Part shown: piece after piece, positions 7,961 through 17,392 of the stretch | How positions within the stretch are numbered: position 1 is the first letter of the stretch | How the letters are laid out: each line of letters begins with the position of its first letter | DNA from: JAHBNG01 sp039028975 | GTDB lineage: Bacteria; Chloroflexota; Anaerolineae; Caldilineales; Caldilineaceae | Assembly: GCA_039028975.1 (NCBI GenBank) | Contig: JBCCHB010000077.1 | Span: 13,343-77,342 of the forward strand | Length of the DNA: 64,000 nucleotides | Direction: 5' to 3' | Notes under the pieces: model-generated | What the model was told of the DNA's origin: nothing | The model's database searches: none | Seen by the model: the letters and a program-made list of their open reading frames with translations, nothing else | Made by a program: the position numbers and the translations under genes

Positions 7961-9379
7961 ATGCAAAAGATAGATAGCAGTCGTTATCTGTTGCTCTTGT
8001 TTATCGGTGGGATGGTGTTGATTCTTTATACAACACTCTTCCCTTTCGACTTTGTTATCGACAATGCTCTCAGCCTGGAGCAATGGACGCTCTCGGGATC
8101 GAGTCGATATGATCTATTCCGAAATGTCCTCCTATTTATCCCTCTAGGTGTAGGGCTTGCGGGTTTGCTGAGTCAATGGCTCTCGACAACGATAGGACGT
8201 ATCTTCGCAACAGTCCTTCTCTGCGCCATATTGTCCGCCGTTATCGAATTCCTGCAGTGTTCGTTAACGGTCCGTACGTCATCCGTGCTTGATATGTTGA
8301 TGAATATCGCCGGTGCATTTTTGGGTGCAGTGACGTTCCATGCCTTGAGAAAATGGCCCTTTAACGATACCCAGAGCCTTCTAAATCGAAGCATCGCGAC
8401 AGTATCAAAAACGATATCAAGAATCTCCTTGCATCTGTTGCTTTGCGCAATTCCATTCTTTACGTGGTCTCTTTCAGAACAGATTCAGGACACGAGTTTG
8501 GCTAGCTGGGATGACACTTTTACCCTCCTCATTGGCAATGAACGTTCAGGCAATAGGTCATGGGATGGCATAGTAAACGAGCTTCATTTTATCAATCGAG
8601 CGATTGAACAAAACGAAGCTAAAAAAATCTTTTCCCGCACGCTAATGCCTGAAGCTTTTGGCTCTTCACTGATTGCATCCTATCGGCTAACAGATGGAAA
8701 CTCCTTTCATGATCGGGCAGAAAATCTGTCTAAGCTCGTATGGCGACCCAACTCGTTAACGGGGCCAGGAAACGATAGCATTTCCATCAACGCAGATCAG
8801 TGGTTGGAGACGGAAGAAGCTGTATCGGCATTGACAAAAGAAGTGTCAGCAAGCTCGGCATTCACGGCATGGGCAGTTATACAAAGTGGGAATAGGAGGC
8901 AAACTGGTCCGGCCCGAATCATTTCTATTTCAGAGAACAGCCAGCTACGCAATTTTACAATGGGGCAACAAGAGCAAGATCTGGTTCTAAGACTACGTAC
9001 AAGGTCCACAGGCGAAAACGGGACTTATCCAGAACTACGGATTGCCAATGTATTTTCAGACTTAGCTCCCCATCACTTGCTCATTAGCTATGATGGTTCG
9101 GTACTCCAAGCGTTTGTTGATTCTGTCGATAATTTGTATACATTCCACATCACGCCATCCATCACATTCTTTCAGTTCTTTTTGCCGGTGGACTACTGGA
9201 CCATCCGCATAGATAGTTACAGCATACAGGTCTTCAGAACAATATATTACTCATTAATCCTAATCCCATTGGGTATCCTTCTTTGGTATCTAGCACGGTA
9301 TATCTTTGCCAGATACACCAATTCACATGTCATCTTGTCCAAACGGAAATTTGGAAACTATGCAGTTGGGAGGCGTTAG
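7961..9379 (+). CDS. VanZ-like membrane protein fused to a LamG/concanavalin-like domain
   Basis: Residues about 10-135 form the VanZ-like unit: four membrane helices with TLFPFDF and the polar signature DLFRNVLLFIPLG, then SSVLDMLMNIAGAFLG. The middle 230 residues are predicted extracytoplasmic beta-sandwich of the laminin-G/lectin type (FTLLIGNERSGNRSWDG and DLAPHHLLISYDG). A final helix near residues 430-450 returns to the membrane. It starts 11 bases after the aminotransferase. The fusion suggests carbohydrate recognition at the cell surface; VanZ proteins have no settled biochemical function. Confidence 0.8.
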   Translation: MQKIDSSRYLLLLFIGGMVLILYTTLFPFDFVIDNALSLEQWTLSGSSRYDLFRNVLLFIPLGVGLAGLLSQWLSTTIGRIFATVLLCAILSAVIEFLQCSLTVRTSSVLDMLMNIAGAFLGAVTFHALRKWPFNDTQSLLNRSIATVSKTISRISLHLLLCAIPFFTWSLSEQIQDTSLASWDDTFTLLIGNERSGNRSWDGIVNELHFINRAIEQNEAKKIFSRTLMPEAFGSSLIASYRLTDGNSFHDRAENLSKLVWRPNSLTGPGNDSISINADQWLETEEAVSALTKEVSASSAFTAWAVIQSGNRRQTGPARIISISENSQLRNFTMGQQEQDLVLRLRTRSTGENGTYPELRIANVFSDLAPHHLLISYDGSVLQAFVDSVDNLYTFHITPSITFFQFFLPVDYWTIRIDSYSIQVFRTIYYSLILIPLGILLWYLARYIFARYTNSHVILSKRKFGNYAVGRR

Positions 9380-9413
9380 CGCCGACCTGTATTTGTACAA
9401 TCAAATTACTCTT

Positions 9414-10343
9414 ATGCTTTCAGAAACTCGTGTCTGTCCAGTTTGTGGTGATAACAAAAGACAATTGATGTTCCATCCAGCCAATTCACCTGGCCCCGTA
9501 GAAGAGTGCCAGAATTGTCGATTTATCTTTATTGCCCACTTTGAGGATGTCAAATCGCTCATCTTTGATGGACCAGTAGCAGATGCCTCTAATGGGGATA
9601 CGCTTCTTACCACCTCAGATCTTGATGCAGTGGCTGATTCTTGGGAGATGTCATTGCTCCCTTCTCGCGAGTCTGAATGGCCAGCCTTACAGAAAAATGC
9701 GCAATCGGTCCTAACACGACTGGATTCATATATAGACAAGCCAGAACGGATCTTGGACTTTGGTTGTGGCTGGGGATTTTTTCTCGGGGTGGCCAAAGAG
9801 CATGGGCTAACGCCTTATGGCCTGGAACCTCTCCCGGCCCATGCCGTCCACGCGCGGGCCAAATTTGGAGCGACAGTGGTGACGGATACATTACGGCAGG
9901 ATACCTTTCAACCCGAATTCTTCGATATCATCACGGCGTTTCAGGTCTTTGAGCATCTTCCCTACCCGAATACAGACTTGGCGCAACTCCATAATTTTCT
10001 CAAGCCAGGAGGCCTCATTTTGATCGAGGTCCCCAATATTGAAACGTGGTCCGTCCATCTACTCAGGGGACGGCATCGCCATTTTGTGCCGGATCACGTT
10101 AACTTCTTTTCCACACACTCCTTATCTCGGCTACTGGAAACAAATGGTTTTGACGTAATGGAAACCTTCTATCCCACTCGGAGCATGAGTTTACGGCATC
10201 TTATGAATTTCTGGGGGCGGCAGTATCTTCCCAACCCTTTGGTCAATCAGGTTGAACGGATCAGCCGGAGATTAAGGCTATGGGAGCGCAGCATCAGCGT
10301 TAATTTAGGTGACATTGTAACCGTCATTGGGCGTAAAGTATAG
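9414..10343 (+). CDS. Class I SAM methyltransferase with N-terminal zinc ribbon
   Basis: The first 30 residues carry CPVC and CQNC, a zinc-ribbon typical of methyltransferases in sugar and glycan loci. The Rossmann core follows with motif I LDFGCGWGFF and FDIITAFQVFEHL as motif II. KPGGLILIEVPN is the post-II strand. Start choice is uncertain: in-frame ATGs exist at 9306 and 9360, both inside the upstream gene. The ATG at 9414 keeps the zinc ribbon intact without overlap. The likely substrate is a sugar or glycan hydroxyl; its neighbours are glycosyltransferases. Confidence 0.85.
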   Translation: MLSETRVCPVCGDNKRQLMFHPANSPGPVEECQNCRFIFIAHFEDVKSLIFDGPVADASNGDTLLTTSDLDAVADSWEMSLLPSRESEWPALQKNAQSVLTRLDSYIDKPERILDFGCGWGFFLGVAKEHGLTPYGLEPLPAHAVHARAKFGATVVTDTLRQDTFQPEFFDIITAFQVFEHLPYPNTDLAQLHNFLKPGGLILIEVPNIETWSVHLLRGRHRHFVPDHVNFFSTHSLSRLLETNGFDVMETFYPTRSMSLRHLMNFWGRQYLPNPLVNQVERISRRLRLWERSISVNLGDIVTVIGRKV

Positions 10344-10346
10344 ATA

Positions 10347-11594
10347 ATGCGTATCCTATTTCTTACCCAAGTTTTACCCTACCCCTTGGATGCTGGCCCC
10401 AAGATTCGTGCCTATTATGTGTTGCGTCATTTGGCCCAGACTCACCAAGTCACATTGGTTTCATTTGTTCGCCAAACAGATACGCCAGAGGCCATTGGCC
10501 ACTTGAAATCCTTCTGTAAGGCTGTCCACACAGCACGTATGCCTAGGGGGCGATTGCGGGATATAGGCCATGTCGTCAAAAGTATGGTATCCAATCAACC
10601 ATTCTTAATTGTACGGGATCAGGTTGAGCCGATGAAAGCATTGCTGGCAGAAATGGTAGAGCAACATGGCCCCTTTGACGCTGTCCACTCGGATCAACTC
10701 TGGATGGCGTCGTATGCCCTCTTCGCTAGGCAACAGTCCACACCAGGTGCCATACCGCTCACGATTCTCGACAAGCATAATGCCGTTTATCTTGTGCCAA
10801 AGCGTCTGCTGGCCAATGAAAGAAATCCTCTCATGCAGCTTCTCATGCGCATGGAAACCCGCAAAATGCTACGATATGAGGTTGAGACCTGCAATCGCTT
10901 TGATCATGTAACGTGGGTGACGGAGGACGATTATACGGCCCTCTCGGGGGCAGCCCCTTCTGGGAAAGCTGTCCCAAATAGCGCCGTCATCCCAATTTGC
11001 GGGGAAGCTGAAGACGACTCTACCATCGTACCAAAGCCCCTGGCTCGTCGGGTTACCTTTATCGGGGGGTTGCATTACCCACCAAACGCCCAGGGCATCT
11101 CCTGGTATGCTCAACACATATTTCCACTTGTATACCAGGCCATCCCTGATGCCATTTTAACCATTATTGGCAAAGATCCACCCAAATCGCTATCGGAATT
11201 AGACATTCCCGACAAAAATTTGGAGATTGCTGGATACGTTGATGAGTTACAACCGTACCTAGAAGAGACGGCTGTCTTCATTGTGCCCCTTTTGGCTGGC
11301 GGAGGAATGCGGGTCAAAATTTTGGATGCGTGGAGATGGCAATTGCCCGTTGTCAGCACAACTATTGGGGCCGAAGGGCTTCAGATTACGCCCCATGAAA
11401 ATATCCTTCTGGCAGATACACCTGTTGACTTTGCCCAAGCAACCATCCATCTTATTCAGAATCGCTCATTGGCAAGAGAGATAGCCGAAGCCGGTCGTCG
11501 TCAATTTGAGCGTGGATATAGTTGGCGAACGGCTTACCGTCGTTGGAACAAGATTTACCCAGCTATAGACGGCCAGAAAAGCTTGTACCCATGA
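10347..11594 (+). CDS. Glycosyltransferase family 4/1 (GT-B)
   Basis: This is a GT-B glycosyltransferase of 415 residues. The N-terminus MRILFLTQVLPYPLDAGPKIR is the glycine-containing acceptor-side loop. VTFIGGLHYPPNAQG begins the donor half, and PLLAGGGMRVKILDAW is the E/D-x7-E-like sugar-nucleotide site. It begins three bases after the methyltransferase stop. The last codons (IDGQKSLYP) fall in the left arm of an R2 repeat element, so the present C-terminus was probably created or altered by that insertion. Confidence 0.88.
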   Translation: MRILFLTQVLPYPLDAGPKIRAYYVLRHLAQTHQVTLVSFVRQTDTPEAIGHLKSFCKAVHTARMPRGRLRDIGHVVKSMVSNQPFLIVRDQVEPMKALLAEMVEQHGPFDAVHSDQLWMASYALFARQQSTPGAIPLTILDKHNAVYLVPKRLLANERNPLMQLLMRMETRKMLRYEVETCNRFDHVTWVTEDDYTALSGAAPSGKAVPNSAVIPICGEAEDDSTIVPKPLARRVTFIGGLHYPPNAQGISWYAQHIFPLVYQAIPDAILTIIGKDPPKSLSELDIPDKNLEIAGYVDELQPYLEETAVFIVPLLAGGGMRVKILDAWRWQLPVVSTTIGAEGLQITPHENILLADTPVDFAQATIHLIQNRSLAREIAEAGRRQFERGYSWRTAYRRWNKIYPAIDGQKSLYP

Positions 11595-11676
11595 AGATGG
11601 GTATTCTCCGCTCTTCTCTGAATTTCCTAGAGTAGATAGGACGAGAGTCGGGACAAGACTTTTCTGGCGAAGTATA
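11564..11676. repeat. R2 MITE-like inverted repeat, copy 1
   Basis: This 113 bp element has left end TATAGACGGCCAGAAAAG and right end CTTTTCTGGCGAAGTATA, which pair over about 20 bases. The left arm forms the last codons and stop of the glycosyltransferase gene. The right TATA is shared with the first bases of an R1 copy, so the two elements abut. Related copies lie at 41616-41710 and 43632-43725. Confidence 0.8.
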
Positions 11677-11981
11677 AACCGCAGTCGTTTTGAGAAACGG
11701 AGTTTTCAGATGCTCTACTGGAAAGGCGAAACTTCGATTCTCAAACGGAGCTAAGGATCGCCGAACAAATAAAATCCCAAAGTTGTCATACCCGAAGGTA
11801 ATAATCGGGCATCCAAGTTTCCGGTATTGTTTAATTCTCGTCCCTAAGTATAAAGTCAATGTCATTTAGTTTTTCCGTTCCGCCTGCAACACACGGTGAA
11901 TACTCCGACTGAGAGGCTAGAAATCTAGGACACTGTGCATCGAAGTCTCCACTATCTTAATGACATTGAGTATAGAGTCTA
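11595..11981. other. Intergenic region, 387 bp, filled by repeats
   Basis: No gene is supported. The first 82 bases are the rest of the R2 copy, followed by an R1 copy to about 11759. Near 11827 there is TTTAATTCTCGTCCCTAAG, related to sequences near 1215 and 43890. The final 100 bases show no recognisable promoter. Confidence 0.6.
11673..11759. repeat. R1 MITE-like inverted repeat, copy 3 (diverged)
   Basis: This copy begins TATAAACCGCAGTCG followed by TTTTGAGAAACGGAG, and ends GATTCTCAAACGGAGCTAAG. Both arms match R1 but the final TATA has changed to GATC. It directly adjoins R2 copy 1. Confidence 0.65.
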
Positions 11982-13289
11982 ATGAAAATATTATTTATTG
12001 TTCCATATGCCCCCAATCTGATCCGAGTCCGTCCTTATCAGCTAATTCGCACGCTGGCAAAGCAAGAGCATCAATTAACGGTACTCACGTTTTGGCATCA
12101 GGAGGAAGAGCTTTCTGAGCTAGATAGGCTGCGCGCCCTTGGTGTTGAAGTGATTTTACATCGCATACCCTTGCTGCGCTCGGCATGGAACTGTTTACAG
12201 GCGGTACCGAGCCAGATACCATTACAATCAGTCTACTGCTGGTCTCCACTAGGAATTCGGTCCTTACAGCAGCTGATCCGCAGCCGCTCATTTGATGTTG
12301 TACATGTTGAGCATTTGCGCGGCGCACGCTACGGGATTGAGCTGAAAAAGTACCTCTCTCAACTTAACAAAAGCCTGCCCGTTGTCTGGGATAGTGTGGA
12401 CTGTATTAGCCACCTATTTGCTCAAGCATCAGCCAGTAGCCGTAGCCTGAAGGGGCGATTGATGACTTCGTTAGAGCTAGGTCGCACCCAACAATATGAG
12501 GGATGGTTGGTCAATCAGTTCGATCACACAGTTGTCACATCGAAGGTCGATGCAGAGATGTTAGGCAACTTAGCCATCAAGAGCTGGGCAGATAGGAATC
12601 ATCAGAATGGAACGAATCATCGTCAAAACCCTGAAAAGTGTGTTGAGGTTGTGCCGAATGGAGTTGATCTAGACTATTTTGGGTTTAGCGACACGCCACG
12701 TGCAACAGAAACCATCGTCTTTACAGGCAAAATGAGTTATCACGCCAATATCACAGCAGCAAAGGCTCTGATTCAAGAGATTATGCCCATTGTTTGGGCG
12801 CAAAAACCGAATACGCAGGTGCAGATCGTGGGGAAGGATCCCCCGACCGAGATAGTGGCTTTAGCGAATAAAGATTCACAGAACTCAGCCCATTCGAGTC
12901 TGCCGAATAGGATAGAGATAACTGGTACCGTACCAGATATGAATACCTATTTGCAACAGGCCACCATTTCTGTTGTCCCCATTCAGTACGGAGCAGGGAT
13001 TCAAAACAAAATATTGGAAGCCATGGCGTGTGGCGCGCCAGTTGTATCGAGCCGTCAGGCCGCGGCAGGGCTAAATGAGCAATCTCAAAGTGCCATGGTA
13101 ATTGCCGACAATCATCAGACGTTTGCCCAAGCGCTCCTCGATTTATTGGAGAATCCAGAGCATCGTAAGAGGTTGAGCAAAGCCGGGCGTCAATATGTGG
13201 AGGACCATTACGCGTGGTCTGTTGCTGGTCAACGACTAGAGTCGATTTACACCACCTCAATTCAGAATGCCCAGCGGCAGTCGTATTAG
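11982..13289 (+). CDS. Glycosyltransferase family 4/1 (GT-B)
   Basis: This is a GT-B enzyme of 435 residues. The start MKILFIVPYAPNLIRVRPYQ is the acceptor-side loop. VVPNGVDLDYF and VFTGKMSYHAN mark the donor half, and PIQYGAGIQNKILEAMACG with PVVSS is the classic nucleotide-sugar E-x7-E site. It resembles PEP-CTERM/exosortase-associated or polysaccharide GT4 enzymes of the same general build as the gene at 10347. The ATG is unambiguous. It is separated from the preceding gene by repeat elements and from the following by 46 bases. Confidence 0.9.
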   Translation: MKILFIVPYAPNLIRVRPYQLIRTLAKQEHQLTVLTFWHQEEELSELDRLRALGVEVILHRIPLLRSAWNCLQAVPSQIPLQSVYCWSPLGIRSLQQLIRSRSFDVVHVEHLRGARYGIELKKYLSQLNKSLPVVWDSVDCISHLFAQASASSRSLKGRLMTSLELGRTQQYEGWLVNQFDHTVVTSKVDAEMLGNLAIKSWADRNHQNGTNHRQNPEKCVEVVPNGVDLDYFGFSDTPRATETIVFTGKMSYHANITAAKALIQEIMPIVWAQKPNTQVQIVGKDPPTEIVALANKDSQNSAHSSLPNRIEITGTVPDMNTYLQQATISVVPIQYGAGIQNKILEAMACGAPVVSSRQAAAGLNEQSQSAMVIADNHQTFAQALLDLLENPEHRKRLSKAGRQYVEDHYAWSVAGQRLESIYTTSIQNAQRQSY

Positions 13290-13335
13290 GAACGAGAGTA
13301 ACTTTTCATGTTACGAACTCTAACAAAATGGAGCT

Positions 13336-14709
13336 ATGATGCGTCAAAGCCTTGGTTGGATAATTCTTGTCGCCGTCATCCTACGTGTGGCTGCGGCACT
13401 ATACATGGGAAACATTGTTGTCCCTCTCCCTGGTATCCATGACCAGATCTCCTACCACGGTTTGGCCCAACGAGTATTGGATGGGTATGGATTTAGTTTT
13501 GGTGAAATTCACTGGCCAGGTACAGCCGCCGGAGAACCGACAGCCCATTGGAGTTACCTCTATACGCTATTTCTGACCGTGACGTACCTCATTGCAGACG
13601 TAAATCCGATTGTCCCACGTATTTTGCAGGCTGTTGTGGTGGGTATCCTCTATCCCTGGCTGACTTGGCGGATCGGTTGCACCTTATTTGGCTCCCGCGC
13701 GGGTCTGATTGCTGCTGCATTGAGTGCAATTTATTTCTACTTCGTCTACTATGCGGCTTCGTTGATGACAGAGCCATTTTACATTTTAGGCATTCTGTGG
13801 ACCATTGATTGTGCATTGCGAATGACCCGCACGCATTCTCACGATGCCTCTGTAGCAGATCCCAGTAGCCAGAAAATGCTACCAACCCGAATGCAATGGC
13901 TTGAGTTAGGCCTAGCGTTGGGATTTACCCTTCTTTTGCGTCAAGTATATCTGCTTTTTGTTCCCTTTTTGATTCTGTGGATCTGGTGGAACTCAGGTAG
14001 CAATATCGAAGAGGCACACCAGTCCGGTCGTCGCTCGGTCGCGTCTAGGATCATTAATCGACAAGCAGTGGTTGGGGCGATGCAAACGCTTATAGTCCTA
14101 GGTATCATGATTTTGCCCTGGACCATACGTAACTACCTGGCATTTGACACCTTTGTCCCTATCAATACGAACTCTGGCTTTGCTTTTTTTTGGGGGAACC
14201 ATCCTATCTATGGAACCGAGTTTCCTGGGGTGCTCCCCTCAGAAGGGCCATCATACCAAGAGCTGATTCCCGCTGAGTTACGCGTGCTCAATGAGGCACA
14301 GCTTGATAAAGCATTGTTGCAGAAGGGGCTTACTTTTATCCAAGACGATCCGATTCGTTATCTTTGGCTCTCTCTCAGTCGCATCAAGATCTATTTTAAA
14401 TTTTGGCCCTCAACTGACTCCAGCATGATCAGCAATGTGGCTCGGGTTGGCTCATTTGGCCTTATGTTGCCATTTATGCTCTGGGGGTTGTGGCTGGCGA
14501 TTAGGGATGCCTGGAGGCAACCACCGAGTGTCAATCGGGCTGGCATTGTACTTTTGCTGATGTTTGGCTTGATCTACACGCTGATACATGTGCTCATCTG
14601 GACATTGATCCGATACCGCCTACCCGTCGATGCGGTGCTGCTTGTTTTCGCTGGATACGCGATGCATCGCAGCATTTTACCGCTCATCAACCAGAAATGG
14701 AAGATGTAG
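13336..14709 (+). CDS. Integral membrane glycosyltransferase (GT39/PMT_2-like)
   Basis: This polytopic protein of 457 residues is predicted to use a lipid-linked sugar on the outer side of the membrane. It has about ten hydrophobic helices. The first extracytoplasmic loop carries a conserved acidic position (GIHDQISYHGLAQ), and LMTEPFY follows in the next loop, as in ArnT/PMT-type GT-C enzymes. Two ATGs stand in tandem at 13336 and 13339, and GGAG upstream suits either. Its last 33 bases overlap the 3' end of the opposite-strand glycosidase gene. The lipid donor is probably polyprenyl-phosphate sugar, by family. Confidence 0.8.
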   Translation: MMRQSLGWIILVAVILRVAAALYMGNIVVPLPGIHDQISYHGLAQRVLDGYGFSFGEIHWPGTAAGEPTAHWSYLYTLFLTVTYLIADVNPIVPRILQAVVVGILYPWLTWRIGCTLFGSRAGLIAAALSAIYFYFVYYAASLMTEPFYILGILWTIDCALRMTRTHSHDASVADPSSQKMLPTRMQWLELGLALGFTLLLRQVYLLFVPFLILWIWWNSGSNIEEAHQSGRRSVASRIINRQAVVGAMQTLIVLGIMILPWTIRNYLAFDTFVPINTNSGFAFFWGNHPIYGTEFPGVLPSEGPSYQELIPAELRVLNEAQLDKALLQKGLTFIQDDPIRYLWLSLSRIKIYFKFWPSTDSSMISNVARVGSFGLMLPFMLWGLWLAIRDAWRQPPSVNRAGIVLLLMFGLIYTLIHVLIWTLIRYRLPVDAVLLVFAGYAMHRSILPLINQKWKM

Positions 14710-17286
14710 CGAGAAAAAGGGCCTAACCGTGGGTGTGGTTAGTGGGGTGGCTGTCGAGTGGGGAGTCGCTGTCACATGGGGAGTGGCTGTAGATAACGGT
14801 GTGGGCGTGGGTGTTGCAGTTTCTGTCAGATCGATTGGACTTTGGTTGACAATTTTGAATGCTCTATCGTCTGTTAGATTGTTAATCGTCAGGGATAGTG
14901 TGCCAGTGATAGTGGAAGTAATGGTTGTAGTAGCCACAGTCCCAACATACGTATCCCAAGTTTCTAAAGCATATTGGGTATTCGGCTGAAAGCCCGCAAT
15001 GGTGACCGTATCATTTACCGGGCTTACGCCAACGGTATTGATCACGTTTCGGAAGTGGTGATTCTTGTTTTGGACCCAGAGGTGAGCATTGTAGTTACGT
15101 AGATCCTTTTGGCCCCAGGCTCGTAAATTTGGGTCGCTAGTGGTGGCTCCCAGCGGTTGATATTGCTCGTTATTTAGCGGAACCGTTTTGATAAAGTCAA
15201 AGTAGGTTTTGAAGATGGGGCGCAGGTCTCTAGATTGATTGTATATGTGGGCAGTGTCGTACCAGTAGCTCTCAATCAATCCACCGGAATCAATTTGAGA
15301 CCAGACAAGGTTATGGAGCCAAATTCCTTGGGTGTCAGCCAAAACTTCATCAGAGAGACCTGTTTCGCCACGGATGAGCGGTTTGTTGGCACCTTGGGGC
15401 TGGCGTGCACCATAGAGTAGGCTGAGTGAGTTGTGGTATGCGGCCACATCCGTTTTGCCATCCAAATATTCGTGAATGTCGGCATAGTCAAGATTGGGAT
15501 AGTTGGGGTTGTTCCAAAAGTTGGAACCTGGGAATGTACTCCACATTGAGGTCGAAACTAGATGTTTGTTGGGATGGGTATGGTTGCAGTTTTGTGCATC
15601 ACCCGTGCCTATGGCTTGATCAAATACGCGGCAGTGCATGTATTTTCCAAACTCGTCGGCCAGATTGTGATGTCGCTTGTCGTTGGGGTCTCCCTCATTG
15701 AGCAGTTCCCAGGAGTGAATATTGGGTGAATAACCCCAGCGGGCTTGAACATAACGCCAATAGGCCTGCTGAAGCCAGCGGGTTTTATTGACGGTACGGT
15801 TAGGACCATAAAAATTTGCGTTATTGTTGGCAGTCGGGTTGCTTAGAATGCCCTTGTCGTCGATTCGATTGAAGATCCAGTCGTTCTTTTCGTGGAGGAC
15901 AATGGTGAAGTAAACATCGTGTTGATGAGCTAGATCAAGAACAAGATCAAACGCATAAGCGTTACGTTGATCAAAATAGGTATGTTGGTCGAATGTGGGT
16001 TTTTGGATAATGTTGGGTCCAAACGCGTTATTCCCCACAATTTCTCTTACCGAGATGCGTTCAATATAGAAGTTGGCCCCGGGATCTCCTGGATTGGCGA
16101 CGGTCATATTTTCAGCAACGATGTAGAGACGTCCCATGAAGTCACTGTCGCCAGAATTGAAGGTGCCAGAAAGTATCTGCCAATCGCTGGTGTCACTGTT
16201 GACATGTGGTGAAATAATCGTACCGTTACCAGGGGTGTAGCAGCGTTTAGTCCAATCATTATCATCCCAAAGCCAGCCACCTAATTTGAGCACAAGGCCG
16301 TGCGGTTGGGATTCATACCCAGGCAGTTTGATATAATTGGCACTGTTTTTGGCTTTGTATTTGATGTCAATCTGGTACGCTGTATTGGGCTTCAAAGGCG
16401 GTGCGGGTGTTTCCCAAGCGTTAAAGATACACTTATCCCAGCCTGACGTATCGAATTTCGTCACAATGTCAGAACCTGGCCCTGCTTCCTCTAGCGAAAG
16501 CAAATTATTGGGCAGATAGCCGTTGCCATAATGAATGCGCCAAGGTTGCCACTCGGTACCGAAGATGGACCATTGAGAGAGCCAAATTCGCGCCAATTGA
16601 ATGCCATTGGCCTGCATTATTTGAAAATTCGCCTGGTTCTCCTGAATGGGATTCTCCCAGCTAACATGGTTGTAGTTCATGTTGTAGCCCAAGGCAGGAA
16701 AGTAGAGGCCATTGCTATGTTGAAAGTAACGGGCATCCGGAGAGACTTGGATGAAGCCAGGGTGAGTTCCCGATGCAACAGTAAAGGTTTGTACTGAAGA
16801 GTGAACAAGACCATTCTGGTCTTCCGCTTTCAGCCGGTATTGCCATTGGCCCACTTGGTCGGGTGCCAAGCGGACTTTCCAAGCATACCCTTCAGTAGGA
16901 TAGAGCCAATCTTTGTTCTGCTTAACCTGATATTCGAACCCTTGAAAGTAGAAAGCGGGTTGGATGTAGCTCACCCCCTGCGGATCGGTGAAGATGGCGT
17001 CGACAGAAATTCCCTGGGACGGTATCAGACCATTGGGCGGGTTGGAATCGTAGGGAAATTGTGGGTGGGTGGCGGATGTAGTGACTTGAAAGGTGATTTC
17101 AAATTTTTCGTTGATAGGAATTGCTTGGTTTGGGTGCTCGGTGCGATTGTCGCTAATCTGAACGATAGCAGGTTCAGACTGGGCATGAATTGGCGATACA
17201 ACGAAGACCACCAGAATTGATGTCGTCAGCAATAGGGTAAGCAATAGAGTAAGCAATATAGGCGTGTAAAAGGTTCGGGGTTTCAT
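14677..17286 (-). CDS. Secreted clan GH-A glycosidase-like protein with DUF5060-type N-terminus
   Basis: Predicted exported glycoside hydrolase of 869 residues. A signal peptide (hydrophobic residues about 9-34, ending PIHAQ) is followed by a DUF5060-like beta domain to about residue 170. A discontinuous TIM barrel follows: HSWELLNEGD carries the likely acid/base Glu and KPLIRGETGL the nucleophile Glu. A jelly-roll-like insert (residues about 270-430) may bind carbohydrate. The C-terminus is a Thr/Pro linker then FFSLHLPFLVDER, a pattern shared with other exported proteins here. It is convergent with the membrane glycosyltransferase and divergent from the beta-propeller gene. Substrate unknown. 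Confidence 0.78.
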   Translation of the reverse strand: MKPRTFYTPILLTLLLTLLLTTSILVVFVVSPIHAQSEPAIVQISDNRTEHPNQAIPINEKFEITFQVTTSATHPQFPYDSNPPNGLIPSQGISVDAIFTDPQGVSYIQPAFYFQGFEYQVKQNKDWLYPTEGYAWKVRLAPDQVGQWQYRLKAEDQNGLVHSSVQTFTVASGTHPGFIQVSPDARYFQHSNGLYFPALGYNMNYNHVSWENPIQENQANFQIMQANGIQLARIWLSQWSIFGTEWQPWRIHYGNGYLPNNLLSLEEAGPGSDIVTKFDTSGWDKCIFNAWETPAPPLKPNTAYQIDIKYKAKNSANYIKLPGYESQPHGLVLKLGGWLWDDNDWTKRCYTPGNGTIISPHVNSDTSDWQILSGTFNSGDSDFMGRLYIVAENMTVANPGDPGANFYIERISVREIVGNNAFGPNIIQKPTFDQHTYFDQRNAYAFDLVLDLAHQHDVYFTIVLHEKNDWIFNRIDDKGILSNPTANNNANFYGPNRTVNKTRWLQQAYWRYVQARWGYSPNIHSWELLNEGDPNDKRHHNLADEFGKYMHCRVFDQAIGTGDAQNCNHTHPNKHLVSTSMWSTFPGSNFWNNPNYPNLDYADIHEYLDGKTDVAAYHNSLSLLYGARQPQGANKPLIRGETGLSDEVLADTQGIWLHNLVWSQIDSGGLIESYWYDTAHIYNQSRDLRPIFKTYFDFIKTVPLNNEQYQPLGATTSDPNLRAWGQKDLRNYNAHLWVQNKNHHFRNVINTVGVSPVNDTVTIAGFQPNTQYALETWDTYVGTVATTTITSTITGTLSLTINNLTDDRAFKIVNQSPIDLTETATPTPTPLSTATPHVTATPHSTATPLTTPTVRPFFSLHLPFLVDER

Positions 17287-17392
17287 TGTCTTGAATGAGG
17301 TCCAAATAGGTCTAGCAAAGTGCTCGAGCGTGAGTTTCTATACGAAGTAGGTTGCGGTATTCTAGTAAATAATACAGCCAAAAATCAACATT

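Noticed and set aside
12781..13260. A 159 codon minus-strand frame opposite a GT4 glycosyltransferase
   Set aside because: The glycosyltransferase motifs are on the plus strand through this entire region; the antisense frame has none.
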